In this document: in pieces, positions 25,153-34,717 of the stretch
Numbering within the stretch: position 1 is the stretch's first letter
Layout of the letters: each line of letters begins with the position of its first letter
Source: Marinicellulosiphila megalodicopiae
Lineage (GTDB): Bacteria; Pseudomonadota; Gammaproteobacteria; Pseudomonadales; Natronospirillaceae
Direction of reading: 5' to 3'
Assembly (NCBI RefSeq): GCF_045862395.1
Contig: NZ_AP023087.1
Span: forward strand, 2,852,001 to 2,916,000
Length of the DNA: 64,000 nt
Made by a program: the position numbers and the translations under genes
The notes under the pieces: model-generated
The model's database searches: none
What the model was told of the DNA's origin: nothing
The model's input: only the letters and a program-made list of their open reading frames with translations

Positions 25153-26739
25153 TTATTTACGAATCGATAAATACTCATCGTATGTGCCTTGGAAATCAAT
25201 GGCTTGTTCGTCTTTGATCTCAACAATTCGTGTCGCTAATGATGATACAAACGCTCTATCGTGGCTGACAAAAATTAAGGTGCCATCAAACAGTTCTAAT
25301 GCTTTATTTAGGGCATCAATAGCTTCTAAGTCCATGTGGTTAGTTGGTTCATCCATCACTAAAACATTGATGTCCATCATCATTAATTTACCAAACATTA
25401 AACGGTTTTTCTCACCGCCTGAACACACACGGGCTTTTTTGTTTGCGTCTTCATCAACAAATAATAAACGACCCAGCATGCCACGAACCATTAAATCGTC
25501 ATGCTTTGGCGTACGCCACTGGCTCATCCATTCAAAGATGGTTAAGTCATTATCAAAATCATTACTTGAGTCTTGAGGACAGTAACCTATGACTGCATTT
25601 TCCGACCATTTTACTTTACCCTCATTGGCTTTGATTTCATTCATTAAACAACGAATAAATGTGGTTTTACCCGCACCGTTCTCACCGATTACCGCAAGCT
25701 TAGCCCCGGCTTCTAGAATCATATTGCCATTTTTAAATAACGGCCCTTCATCAAAACCATGACCTAATTCTTCAAGAATTAATGCCTGTCTATGTAGTTT
25801 TTTATCTTGTTTAAAACGCAATGACGGCGCCATTCTACTAGTTGATTTCACTTCGTCTAAACTGATTTTTTCTAATTTTTTAGCACGTGAGCTTGCTTGC
25901 TTAGCCTTAGATGCATTTGCAGAAAAACGATTAACAAACGCTTGAAGCTCGTCCATTTCTTGGCTTTTCTTGGCATTAGAAGTTAAAAGCTGTTCACGAA
26001 TTAACGCAGACGCTTCTAGGAAATATTCATAGTTACCAGGGTAAATTCTTAATTCACCATAATCGATATCTGCCATGTGTGTACATACAGCATTTAAGAA
26101 ATGTCGATCATGGGAAATAATAATCATGGTGGATTTACGCTGATTTAATACGTCTGCTAACCAGTTGATACTGTCGATATCCAAGTTGTTGGTTGGCTCA
26201 TCAAGTAACAAAATATCAGGATTTGAGAATAATGCCTGCGCTAATAACACACGTAATTTCCAACCCGGTGCTAATTCGCTCATTAAATCAAAGTGAAATT
26301 CTTCTGCGATGCCCGCTTCAATTAGGATTTCACCGGCACGAGATTCTGCACTATAACCATCCATTTCAGCAAATTCAACTTCAAGATTGGCTACTTCCAT
26401 ACCCTGTTCTTCGCTCATTTCAGGTAATGCATAAATCGCTTCACGTGCTTGTTTGACCTTCCAAAGCGCTACGTCACCCATGATTACGGCATCAACGACT
26501 GAGTATTCTTCAAACGCGTATTGGTTTTGATTTAATGTACCGACTTTTGCACCAGGAGTAATCGACACATTACCCGCCGATGGGGTTAATTCACCTGTCA
26601 AAATTTTCATGAACGTTGACTTACCACAGCCATTGGCGCCAATTAATCCGTAACGATTACCATTACTAAATTTTGCTGAAATGTTTTCAAATAAAGGTTC
26701 GTTACCAAACTGCATGGTAATGTTTGCTGTACTAATCAA
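25153..26739 (-). CDS. ybiT: ABC-F family ATPase, YbiT-like
   Basis: ABC-F proteins are cytoplasmic ATPases with two nucleotide-binding domains and no membrane part; several act on the ribosome. This 528-residue product has Walker A motifs GANGCGKST and GENGAGKTT, ABC signatures LRVLLAQALF and CSGGEKNRLM, Walker B DILLLDEPTNNLD and DMDEPTNH-type ends, and the linker between them. The sequence TMQFGNEPLFENISAKF matches YbiT. I infer a TTG start at 26739 (LISTANITM): AGGA lies at a suitable distance and YbiT proteins begin there. The longer frame to 26775 would overrun that ribosome binding site. Confidence 0.9.
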   Translation of the reverse strand: MISTANITMQFGNEPLFENISAKFSNGNRYGLIGANGCGKSTFMKILTGELTPSAGNVSITPGAKVGTLNQNQYAFEEYSVVDAVIMGDVALWKVKQAREAIYALPEMSEEQGMEVANLEVEFAEMDGYSAESRAGEILIEAGIAEEFHFDLMSELAPGWKLRVLLAQALFSNPDILLLDEPTNNLDIDSINWLADVLNQRKSTMIIISHDRHFLNAVCTHMADIDYGELRIYPGNYEYFLEASALIREQLLTSNAKKSQEMDELQAFVNRFSANASKAKQASSRAKKLEKISLDEVKSTSRMAPSLRFKQDKKLHRQALILEELGHGFDEGPLFKNGNMILEAGAKLAVIGENGAGKTTFIRCLMNEIKANEGKVKWSENAVIGYCPQDSSNDFDNDLTIFEWMSQWRTPKHDDLMVRGMLGRLLFVDEDANKKARVCSGGEKNRLMFGKLMMMDINVLVMDEPTNHMDLEAIDALNKALELFDGTLIFVSHDRAFVSSLATRIVEIKDEQAIDFQGTYDEYLSIRK

Positions 26740-27142
26740 AAGAAGGTTTCCTGAGGTAAATGCATTCAAAGTCAAAAACTAGGATTGCTGGCGCAAGTTT
26801 AAATATGATTTAAAAAGGCGAGTTAAAAAAAGGCGTGTTAAAAAAAGGGCGGACTATAGAGTTTTAAGGGCGTTTTGTCGAGTTATTTACTGTAAATCCA
26901 GACATTAGAATCATAATTTCACGTTTAACGGTAAAGGTGCATTTTTCAAATATCCTATACTTAAATTTTACTATAACGATTGATTTATAGAATTTACTAA
27001 GAATTCATTTTTTCTGATCTATTGCGTGTATGAACAAACACAATGCATATTATGCTATGATTACGACTTAATTTTTAATGACTTAAATTAAATAGGTGAT
27101 TGTGTATTTAATCGCCCCCATCATTAATATTGGAACAGTTAA
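26740..27142. other. Intergenic region with 15-bp repeat
   Basis: No gene is visible. The left end should carry the ABC-F promoter and the right end that of the ATP-grasp gene. A three-copy imperfect repeat lies at 26809-26852. The rest is AT-rich without further structure I can support. Confidence 0.4.
26809..26852. repeat. Imperfect tandem repeat, three 14-15 bp units
   Basis: The units are TTTAAAAAGGCGAG, TTAAAAAAAGGCGTG and TTAAAAAAAGGGCGG, directly adjacent. They lie about 70-110 bases upstream of the ABC-F start codon on its 5' side. Confidence 0.65.
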
Positions 27143-28177
27143 ATGAAGATTGAAATCATCACATCTAATCACAATCAAATAAATGAAAATGATTTTGGCT
27201 CACAATTAGTGTGTGAGGATGTAGAAAAAGCAATAAAAGCAATGGGCTACACAGTTAGGATCTCCCAATGTAATACGCATCACGACTTACAAAGTGTTGT
27301 CCAACGCCGACCTGACTTAGTGGTTTTAACCGCTAAATCCATTCTAATCGAAAGTAATGAAATATTCTTTGCACAATACTTTGCTGATCACCATATTATT
27401 TTTACAGGTTCTGACAAACAAGCATTAAATTTTGATACAGATAAAGCGCTTGCAAAACAGCATCTGGCTAAACTTGGAATAAATACGGCACATTTTTTTA
27501 CTGCGCTGCCGAATCAATTTTCAAATGAAACGCAACTTCCTTTTGGCTTTCCTTTATTTGTCAAACCATTAGGTGAAGCTGACGGCAAAGGAATCGACCA
27601 CCAATCTGTTGTAAAAAACTTTGCAGAATACCAATTTAAAGTGTCTGCTTTATATGAAAAATTTAAGCAACCTATTTTGGTTGAAGAGTTTTTAAATGGA
27701 CGAGAATTTACAGTATCTGTGATTAAAGATGATTTGGGTAAAATGATTTTGTCGGCAATTGAATTAATTCCACAGATCACTGAAGGTTCTGTAAGAATTT
27801 TAGGTGATTCGTCCATGATTTATAACACTGAGTTAAAAAAAATATCCGACGAAAAAGAAATACATGGGATCAAAGCCCTTGCTGCATCTTCATTTGAAGG
27901 ATTAGGCGCCTGTGGTTTTGGGCGCATTGATATAAAAATGGACGCTTCAGGTAAATGCTATTTTATGGAAGCGAATTTAATACCTGGCATGAACCGACAT
28001 ACAAGTTTTTTCCCAAGAGCCTGTTTAATGGATAATGATTTATCATACGAAGATGTAATTAAACACATGATCAGTGAAACCATTTGTCGAGCTCGAACCC
28101 ATAAAAATTTAAATAATTTATTCGATTCGTTAAAAGAAGGCATCAATATTCACGATGACAAGCTTTCACCAAATTAA
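27143..28177 (+). CDS. ATP-grasp ligase related to D-Ala-D-Ala ligase
   Basis: The 344-residue protein has the ATP-grasp fold of D-alanine-D-alanine ligases: an N-terminal nucleotide-like domain, GSDKQALNFDTDKALAKQHL, the ATP-binding PLFVKPLGEADGKGID, VEEFLNGREFTVSV and the C-terminal RIDIKMDASGKCYFMEAN with PGMNRHTSFFP, which holds the Mg2+ ligands Asp, Glu and Asn. It is not the cell-wall ddl: it lies away from mur/fts genes and its N-terminal part differs. It could join other amino acids or a peptide. GGAA precedes the ATG. A DUF1223 gene follows 88 bases later on the same strand. Confidence 0.75.
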   Translation: MKIEIITSNHNQINENDFGSQLVCEDVEKAIKAMGYTVRISQCNTHHDLQSVVQRRPDLVVLTAKSILIESNEIFFAQYFADHHIIFTGSDKQALNFDTDKALAKQHLAKLGINTAHFFTALPNQFSNETQLPFGFPLFVKPLGEADGKGIDHQSVVKNFAEYQFKVSALYEKFKQPILVEEFLNGREFTVSVIKDDLGKMILSAIELIPQITEGSVRILGDSSMIYNTELKKISDEKEIHGIKALAASSFEGLGACGFGRIDIKMDASGKCYFMEANLIPGMNRHTSFFPRACLMDNDLSYEDVIKHMISETICRARTHKNLNNLFDSLKEGINIHDDKLSPN

Positions 28178-28265
28178 TTTTAAAATCAACATTCAATTAA
28201 CAGAACTACAAATGTAATAACTTTCAACTTGTGAACTCTAATGTAAAAAATGAGGGCATAAAGCC

Positions 28266-28973
28266 ATGAGATCACTCCCATTAATACTAGTTTTATTCAT
28301 CAGCTTTAATTGTTTTTCTAAAACCATATTTGAAAGTGGCACACAAAAAACCCAACTCTTGCAGCTATTCACATCTGAAGGTTGCTCAAGTTGTCCACTC
28401 GCTGACAAATGGCTATCAACACAAAAATCCAACCCAGAATTATTTAAAAGCTTTATCCCTATGGCATTTCATGTGGATTACTGGGATCGACTGGGCTGGA
28501 AAGACACCTATTCTCAATCCAAATTTACAGATCGACAACGATTATTAAAATCCCAAGGGTTAATTAAATCCGTTTATACCCCAGGTATTATTTTTGAAGA
28601 CAAAGAATTCAGACAATGGTTTAAAGGAAATGGAACAATCACAACCACTAATCAAGCAGCTAAAAAGTTAATGGCTACGATTGAGAACGATGTATTAATT
28701 GTAAATTACGACAGTGACCAAACGGACTTAGTGGTCAATATAGCCTATTTAAAAATGAATGAAGTGGTTGATATTAATCGCGGAGAAAATTCTGGCAAAC
28801 AGTTAAAGCATGATTTTGTTGTTCTTGAAATGATGCAAGTGCGTTATAAGAAAAACACCCCCATCATCTTAGACTTTTTAACAGAGGGCAAAAATAAAGA
28901 TACCGCTCTATCTATTTGGATCACTAAAGATAATCGCCTAGAAAATTTACAAGCCGTTGGCGGGTATTTGTAA
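28266..28973 (+). CDS. Exported DUF1223 (thioredoxin-like) protein
   Basis: The 235-residue product begins with a signal peptide (RSLPLILVLFISFNCFS) and then LLQLFTSEGCSSCPLADKWL, the hallmark CxxC segment of the DUF1223 family, which has a thioredoxin-like fold. Further family features are AFHVDYWDRLGWKDTYS and YTPGIIFEDKEFRQW. A redox role in the periplasm is inference from the CxxC. It may be cotranscribed with the ATP-grasp gene, and a strong terminator follows 17 bases after the stop. Confidence 0.82.
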   Translation: MRSLPLILVLFISFNCFSKTIFESGTQKTQLLQLFTSEGCSSCPLADKWLSTQKSNPELFKSFIPMAFHVDYWDRLGWKDTYSQSKFTDRQRLLKSQGLIKSVYTPGIIFEDKEFRQWFKGNGTITTTNQAAKKLMATIENDVLIVNYDSDQTDLVVNIAYLKMNEVVDINRGENSGKQLKHDFVVLEMMQVRYKKNTPIILDFLTEGKNKDTALSIWITKDNRLENLQAVGGYL

Positions 28974-28990
28974 AACTATATATTTGAAAC

Positions 28991-29021
28991 AAAAAAAACC
29001 GAACTGACGTTCGGTTTTTTT
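28991..29021. terminator. Bidirectional terminator
   Basis: CCGAAC and GTTCGG form a stem around TGAC, flanked by A-runs and T-runs that extend the pairing and serve both directions. It separates the convergent DUF1223 and purF genes. Confidence 0.9.
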
Positions 29022-29042
29022 AATACCACTAAAAAACTTTAA

Positions 29043-30569
29043 TTATTCAGTGCTATTGTCGTTATGGATCGCCATCATACCATCATAACTAGCATCCAAT
29101 TTTTTCTTTTTATTGCCATCAGCACGATTTAATTCTAACTGTGCAAAGTAAGCTTCATCTACATCGCCTGTAATGTATTTACCATTAAATACCGAGCAAT
29201 CAAATTCTTGAGCAGTATTGCCATCTACCTGTACACAACTAATCAGATCTTCTAGATCTTGATAAACCAACCAATCGCATCCTATGACTTCTTCGATTTC
29301 TTTTTCAGTTTTGCCATGTGCAATTAACTCAGAGGCACTTGGCATATCAATACCATAAACATTTGGATAACGCACAGCGGGTGCCGCAGAGGCAAAGAAT
29401 ACTTTTTTCGCACCAGCATCACGTGCCATTTGAATAATTTCTTGGCAGGTTGTACCGCGTACAATGGAGTCATCCACTAACAAAACGTTTTTACCTTTAA
29501 ACTCTAAACCAATTGGATTCAGTTTTTGTTTAACGGATTTTTTACGTAATTGCTGACCCGGCATAATAAATGTACGACCGATATAACGATTTTTGATAAA
29601 ACCTTCACGGTATTTCACCCCTAAACGATTTGCCAACTGAAGAGCAGACGTACGAGATGTATCTGGAATTGGCATCACCACGTCAATTTCATGTTCTGGG
29701 CGCAATTTTAAAATTTTATCAGCTAATGTTTCGCCCATTCTTAAACGCGCTTTATAAACAGAAATACCATCAATAATTGAATCAGGTCGTGCAAAATACA
29801 CATGTTCGAAAATACAAGGACGCAATGAAGCGAATTTTGCGCATACTTTTGAATGCAAAATACCTTTATTATCTACGTACATCGCCTCACCTGGATCAAG
29901 CTCGCGCACTCGCTTAAAACCTAACGCATCTAACGCCACTGACTCAGAGGCAAACATATATTCTGTTTTACCTTCTTGATTTTTTCGCTCACCATATACA
30001 ATTGGACGAATACCAAAACAATCACGAAACGCGACCATACCGTGACTTGAAATCATCGCTACGACTGCGTATGCGCCACGACAACGATTATGAACACCAG
30101 TCACCGCAGCAAATATATCTTCTTCATTTGGCTGTAATTTACCTTGAACTTGCAGTTCATGAGCAAATACATTTAATAAAACTTCAGAATCCGATGTGGT
30201 ATTAGTATGACGTAAGTCAGATTGATACAACGATTTTGATAAACCGTGTGCGTTGGTTAAGTTACCATTATGTGCTAATACAATCCCGTATGGCGAGTTA
30301 ACATAAAAAGGCTGACTTTCTGCAGAGCTTGACGTGCCTGCTGTAGGATAACGAACATGAGCAATACCCATGTTTCCCGCTAAACGAGTCATGTGTCTAG
30401 TACGAAATACGTCCTTTACTAGTCCGTTACTTTTACGTAAAAAGAAGTCTCCATCTTTTTCAGTAACGATACCCGCAGCGTCTTGGCCGCGATGTTGTAG
30501 GACGGTTAATGCATCATAAAGAGATTGATTAACTGGAGAATAAGCAAAAATGCCAGCAATACCACACAT
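29043..30569 (-). CDS. purF: Amidophosphoribosyltransferase PurF
   Basis: PurF makes phosphoribosylamine from PRPP and glutamine, the first committed step of purine synthesis. The 508 residues begin MCGIAGIF, so Cys2 becomes the N-terminal nucleophile of the glutaminase domain. Later come LTVLQHRGQDAAG, the PRPP site LLVDDSIVRGTT, and PSASELIAHGKTE. The length is that of the E. coli enzyme. It is the last gene of the trpF-to-purF block, 81 bases after cvpA, as in Pseudomonas relatives. A short hairpin lies in that gap. Confidence 0.97.
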   Translation of the reverse strand: MCGIAGIFAYSPVNQSLYDALTVLQHRGQDAAGIVTEKDGDFFLRKSNGLVKDVFRTRHMTRLAGNMGIAHVRYPTAGTSSSAESQPFYVNSPYGIVLAHNGNLTNAHGLSKSLYQSDLRHTNTTSDSEVLLNVFAHELQVQGKLQPNEEDIFAAVTGVHNRCRGAYAVVAMISSHGMVAFRDCFGIRPIVYGERKNQEGKTEYMFASESVALDALGFKRVRELDPGEAMYVDNKGILHSKVCAKFASLRPCIFEHVYFARPDSIIDGISVYKARLRMGETLADKILKLRPEHEIDVVMPIPDTSRTSALQLANRLGVKYREGFIKNRYIGRTFIMPGQQLRKKSVKQKLNPIGLEFKGKNVLLVDDSIVRGTTCQEIIQMARDAGAKKVFFASAAPAVRYPNVYGIDMPSASELIAHGKTEKEIEEVIGCDWLVYQDLEDLISCVQVDGNTAQEFDCSVFNGKYITGDVDEAYFAQLELNRADGNKKKKLDASYDGMMAIHNDNSTE

Positions 30570-30631
30570 AAGTTAAGCTCGTTTAAAATTAATAAGATTA
30601 CAGGATTGCTGCAATACATTTGTGAAACGAA

Positions 30632-30650
30632 AAATCAGATTTTCTGATTT
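30632..30650 (-). terminator. Weak hairpin between cvpA and purF
   Basis: AAATCAG and CTGATTT pair around a five-base loop directly after the cvpA stop; on the minus strand the stem ends in five Ts. The stem is short and AT-rich, so it may only lower read-through into purF. Confidence 0.4.
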
Positions 30651-31148
30651 CTAGAATTGTTTTATAGTTTCAGGGTTGGCGGTTAAGTCTTTCACTAATT
30701 GCCCAGCCATTTCTATTATTGGATCAAAATATGGAACAAGCTGTGAATTTGCCCAAATATCATCCAGTGCAAAGATGCGACCTATTGATAAAACCACCAC
30801 CACCAAAATTAGGCCGCGCAGTATACCAAAGATCATACCCAAAACTCTATCTAAACCGCTTAATCCTGTCATACGAATAAATTCATTGACCAAATGATTA
30901 AACAACGCGAAACACACTAATGTCCCACCAAATAAAACAGTAAAGGATAAACCTACTCGCCACTGCGGTGACTCAATGACATTCACTAAAAGTGATGAAA
31001 GCTCGTCAACAAACATTCTTGACACAACTAAGGCGACAACCCAACCCAGTAAAGACAAGGCCTCTTTAACAAAACCACGTTTAATTGAAATAACAGCGGA
31101 GATGCCAACTACGACAAACATCAACCAATCTATCCAAATAAGTTGCAT
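30651..31148 (-). CDS. cvpA: CvpA family membrane protein
   Basis: CvpA is an inner-membrane protein first linked to colicin V production and usually found beside purF. The 165 residues contain four hydrophobic helices and the family start WIDWLMFVVVGISAVISIKR GFVKEA (in two parts: WIDWLMFVVVG, then RGFVKEALSLLGWV). GAGGG precedes the ATG. It lies eight bases after dedD and before purF, the usual order. Confidence 0.93.
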   Translation of the reverse strand: MQLIWIDWLMFVVVGISAVISIKRGFVKEALSLLGWVVALVVSRMFVDELSSLLVNVIESPQWRVGLSFTVLFGGTLVCFALFNHLVNEFIRMTGLSGLDRVLGMIFGILRGLILVVVVLSIGRIFALDDIWANSQLVPYFDPIIEMAGQLVKDLTANPETIKQF

Positions 31149-31156
31149 ATCACCCT

Positions 31157-31729
31157 CTATTTAACTTGATATTTCATGACCCAAGGACTTTTGACATCGA
31201 CTTCTTTTTCTAATTTTTTTGCCATGTCATTTGCATCTTCTTTACTAGCAATGGGCCCCACTAAAATTTGAATCAAAGCGCTGCCACTTTTAGTGAATCC
31301 TGTTTTACTATAAACGTGATACCCTTTTGCACGTAATTGATCACGTAAGGCAAACGCCCCTTCTTCTTTTGAAAAGCTGCCCACTTGAATAGCATAGGCT
31401 TGTAGCATATCCCCTTCAAAATCTACGGTTCGATCTTTAATCTGTGTTTGACCTTCGGTTTTAGTTTCTTTAATTCGAGCTTGGTCGTTTGCAACTTCGG
31501 ATAAATCGACTGGATTGGATTCAGAAATAACCGATAAATCGGGAATTGAGATACTGCGATCTTCATTTTTTTGCAAAGAAGAAACATCAGGCTGAGCTGG
31601 AATAACGGGGATATTGGTAACACGCTCTGGAATGCGTCCGGAGCCATCTAAAATTTGCGGAAGCACAACACCTGCAAAAATCACGATTACTAATGCTCCA
31701 ACCAAACGCTTACGAAATCCAGCATCCAT
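31157..31729 (-). CDS. dedD: SPOR-domain protein DedD
   Basis: This is a bitopic inner-membrane protein with a C-terminal SPOR domain that binds denuded septal peptidoglycan. The 190 residues have a short basic start, one helix (LVGALVIVIFAGVVLPQIL), a low-complexity linker and the SPOR fold from about 110 (YAIQVGSFSKEEGAFALRDQ, then LIQILVGPIASKEDA). Its ATG overlaps the folC stop by one base (TAATG). Gene order folC-dedD-cvpA-purF matches E. coli and Pseudomonas. Confidence 0.9.
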   Translation of the reverse strand: MDAGFRKRLVGALVIVIFAGVVLPQILDGSGRIPERVTNIPVIPAQPDVSSLQKNEDRSISIPDLSVISESNPVDLSEVANDQARIKETKTEGQTQIKDRTVDFEGDMLQAYAIQVGSFSKEEGAFALRDQLRAKGYHVYSKTGFTKSGSALIQILVGPIASKEDANDMAKKLEKEVDVKSPWVMKYQVK

Positions 31730-32997
31730 TATGTTGTTTCCTCGTTTATGTTTTGCTCTAACACTTCAAACGCTAATCCACAGGTTATAAAGGATCCGCA
31801 AATAAGCACAGACTGAACATGCATGTTATCAATTTTATTGAGTGCATCTTGAACCGAATTCGCAGTGATGCAAGGTTTATCAATATATTGTTTGAGCTTT
31901 TCTTTTTTGATTGCCCTGGGAAGAGGAAGATCCACGATTATAAAAGTTTTTGCTACATTTTTAAGGCTTTGAGTCACACTCATGACATCTTTATCTGCCA
32001 TCATACCTAAAATACAAACATCCTGTTTAGGAATTTGTTGAGCAATAAATTCTGCAGCATGAGCATTATGACCCACATCAATGGTATAGGTAACGTCATT
32101 TTTAATGATTTCAGTCAATCGCCCCGCCAACTTCCACTGTGATAGAACAGCTTTCATTTGTTCTATATCACAATTAAAACCCGCTAAAAACCAAGCACTC
32201 AGAGCACAACAAGCATTATTGATGGGTAATTTTGGTTTAATTAAATCCGTAAACTCTATGATTTGACCTTCTTTTTGAATGTGTATTTCAAAATGATTTT
32301 CATCCAATTCTTTCCAATGAAAATTCTTCGATGCGTTATATAGCAGTGGCATTGGATTAAAATAAGTATCTAATCGCTGTTCTAGATCAGCTGTAAATAC
32401 ATCTTGACCTAACACTAATGGTTTATTTGAACGACCAATTCCACATTTTTCAAAACGAATAACATCTAAGTCAGTACCTAGCCAATCGGCATGATCAAGT
32501 GCAATACTTGTCACAATACTGACATCAGCATCGATGCAATTACTGGCATCTAATCTACCACCTAAGCCTACTTCTATTAACCAAATATCTAAATTTAAAT
32601 GCGCAAACAAATAAAAGGCCACCAATGTGGTGTATTCAAAATAGGTTAATGATATATCTCCCTTGGCTTGATAAACGGCCTTAAGCCCTTGAATTAATAA
32701 TTCATCACTGACATTTTGATCATTAATGGCAATACGTTCATTAAAATCAATTAAGTGGGGGGACGTATATTTACCAACTGTCATATTTTGCTCTAATGCT
32801 AAGAGCTCTAACATTCTCAGTGTACTGCCTTTTCCGTTTGTACCAGCACAGGTAAATATTTTTTTAGGACGAGGTAATTTAAGGGATTCAAATACCTTTG
32901 AGATACGCGAAAGCCCAAGGTCTATTTCTTTTATATGAGCTTGCTCAAGAAAAGATAACCATTGGGCTTTCGTTGTGTAATTTAGAGGCGAATTCAT
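31729..32997 (-). CDS. folC: Dihydrofolate/folylpolyglutamate synthase FolC
   Basis: FolC makes dihydrofolate and adds glutamates to folates. The 422 residues show the Mur-ligase-type P-loop GTNGKGSTLRMLE, KYTSPHLIDFNERI, EVGLGGRLDASN, SIALDHADWLG and the C-terminal VDVGHNAHAAE-type segment (IDVGHNAHAAEFIA). Length and motif order fit the family. It follows accD after 21 bases and overlaps dedD by one base. Confidence 0.95.
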   Translation of the reverse strand: MNSPLNYTTKAQWLSFLEQAHIKEIDLGLSRISKVFESLKLPRPKKIFTCAGTNGKGSTLRMLELLALEQNMTVGKYTSPHLIDFNERIAINDQNVSDELLIQGLKAVYQAKGDISLTYFEYTTLVAFYLFAHLNLDIWLIEVGLGGRLDASNCIDADVSIVTSIALDHADWLGTDLDVIRFEKCGIGRSNKPLVLGQDVFTADLEQRLDTYFNPMPLLYNASKNFHWKELDENHFEIHIQKEGQIIEFTDLIKPKLPINNACCALSAWFLAGFNCDIEQMKAVLSQWKLAGRLTEIIKNDVTYTIDVGHNAHAAEFIAQQIPKQDVCILGMMADKDVMSVTQSLKNVAKTFIIVDLPLPRAIKKEKLKQYIDKPCITANSVQDALNKIDNMHVQSVLICGSFITCGLAFEVLEQNINEETT

Positions 32998-33018
32998 AAA
33001 TAGGCCGCTTATGCTAAA

Positions 33019-33882
33019 TTACGCTGCATCTTGTTTCGTCAATTTGCGAATATTACGAGCAATAGTACTGGTCAAATCATGACGATGAACAATCATATCG
33101 ATCGCACCATGCTCCAATAAAAATTCACTGCGCTGAAAACCTTCAGGTAATTTCGCCAAAATCGTTTGTTCGATTACACGAGGTCCAGCAAAACCAACAC
33201 GAGCATTTGGTTCAGCAATATTAATATCACCTAATAATGATAAAGATGCTGAAACACCACCGTAACAAGGATCTACCATCACTGAAATATAAGGCGTACC
33301 TTGCTGTTTTAGCTTTTCAATAACCGCTGATGTTTTCGCCATTTGCATTAAAGAAAACAATCCTTCTTGCATGCGCGCGCCACCAGAAGTAGAAAAACAA
33401 ATAAACGGTATGTTTTTTTCCAATGCAACAGTCGCAGCACGAGTGAATTTTTCACCCACAACCGCCCCCATAGAACCACCTTGGTGAGTAAAATCAAATG
33501 AAGCCACAACAACCGATGAGCCTTCTATTTGACCTTCAAAACAAATCATTGCGTCTTTTTCGCCTGTTAATTTCTGAGCTTTAGCAATGCGTTCTTTATA
33601 TTTGATAACATCTTTAAATTTTAAACGATCAATTGGTTCAAGGTTTGCAGCAATTTCACTGCGACCTTCTTGATCTAAAAACAAATCTATACGACGGCGC
33701 GCATTAATAACCATATGATGTTGGCACTTAGGGCATACATCTTGGTTTTTTTCTAATTCAGGACGGTATAAAACCGCCGAACAACTCGAACATTTTTTCC
33801 ACAACCCTTCAGGGATGTTACTCGAGTTTGAACTTGATTTACGGATAATGGATGGAACAATTCTATCTAACCAGCTACTCAT
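33019..33882 (-). CDS. accD: Acetyl-CoA carboxylase carboxyltransferase beta subunit
   Basis: AccD forms the carboxyltransferase of acetyl-CoA carboxylase with AccA, making malonyl-CoA for fatty acids. The 287 residues have the zinc ribbon with cysteines at 31, 34, 50 and 53, then the crotonase-like core with FSTSGGARMQEGLFSLMQMA and YGGVSASLSLLGDINIAEP. It lies between trpA and folC, as is usual in this group. The ribosome binding site is weak. Confidence 0.96.
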   Translation of the reverse strand: MSSWLDRIVPSIIRKSSSNSSNIPEGLWKKCSSCSAVLYRPELEKNQDVCPKCQHHMVINARRRIDLFLDQEGRSEIAANLEPIDRLKFKDVIKYKERIAKAQKLTGEKDAMICFEGQIEGSSVVVASFDFTHQGGSMGAVVGEKFTRAATVALEKNIPFICFSTSGGARMQEGLFSLMQMAKTSAVIEKLKQQGTPYISVMVDPCYGGVSASLSLLGDINIAEPNARVGFAGPRVIEQTILAKLPEGFQRSEFLLEHGAIDMIVHRHDLTSTIARNIRKLTKQDAA

Positions 33883-33896
33883 TATAAAAATACCTA

Positions 33897-34715
33897 CTAT
33901 GAATCCATTTGATCGCGCATATTACCAAGAAGCTGAGCTAATTGGGAACCTATTTGCGCAGTTTCTGCGTTTTGGTTATCGGCAATAATGTTAACTAATG
34001 CCGATCCGACGATCACACCATCGCTAATTTTTGCAACTGCTTTAGCTGTTTCGCCATTTTTAATACCAAAACCAACCGCAATCGGCAAGCTAGTAAACTG
34101 TCTTAAGTTTGCCACTTTACCTGCTACTTCTTGCACATCTAATGCTTTAGAACCCGTCACACCTTTTAATGACACATAATAAACATAACCAGAAGAAGCT
34201 TCACAAATTATTTTTGCGCGCTCATTGGTAGTGGTTGGTGTTAGTAAAAAGATAGGATCTAATTGATTGGCTTTTAATGCTTCAGAATAACCACCCGTTT
34301 CTTCTGGTGGCATATCCACAGTTAAAATACCATCTACACCCGCCTGAGAGGCAAGTTGGGCAAATTTCTCATACCCCATCCACTCAATCGGATTTAAATA
34401 TCCCATTAAAACAATGGGTGTCGTACTATTAGTTTTTCGAAAATCTTTAACAATCTCGAAAATTTTCATCAATGTTGTGCCGCTCAATAATGAGCGTTCA
34501 TTTGCTAATTGAATAGATGGTCCATCTGCCATAGGATCAGAAAATGGGACACCCAATTCAATAATATCTGCACCCGCGCTTACTAAACTGTGCATTATAG
34601 GTAATGTTGCATCTAAATTTGGATCCCCTGCTGTCACAAATGGGATCAAAGCAGTTTTACCTTCAGTTTTTAATCGGGCAAAGGTTTGTTGAATACGTCC
34701 AGTAATTTGTCCCAT
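33897..34715 (-). CDS. trpA: Tryptophan synthase alpha chain
   Basis: TrpA cleaves indole-3-glycerol phosphate to indole, which passes to TrpB. The 272 residues contain FVTAGDPNLD, the signature IIELGVPFSDPMADGPSIQ with the catalytic Glu, DGILTVDMPPEE with the catalytic Asp, YYVSLKGVTGSKALD, and GFGIKNGETAKA at the phosphate site. It starts two bases after trpB and ends 14 bases before accD. Confidence 0.97.
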   Translation of the reverse strand: MGQITGRIQQTFARLKTEGKTALIPFVTAGDPNLDATLPIMHSLVSAGADIIELGVPFSDPMADGPSIQLANERSLLSGTTLMKIFEIVKDFRKTNSTTPIVLMGYLNPIEWMGYEKFAQLASQAGVDGILTVDMPPEETGGYSEALKANQLDPIFLLTPTTTNERAKIICEASSGYVYYVSLKGVTGSKALDVQEVAGKVANLRQFTSLPIAVGFGIKNGETAKAVAKISDGVIVGSALVNIIADNQNAETAQIGSQLAQLLGNMRDQMDS

Positions 34716-34717
34716 AA

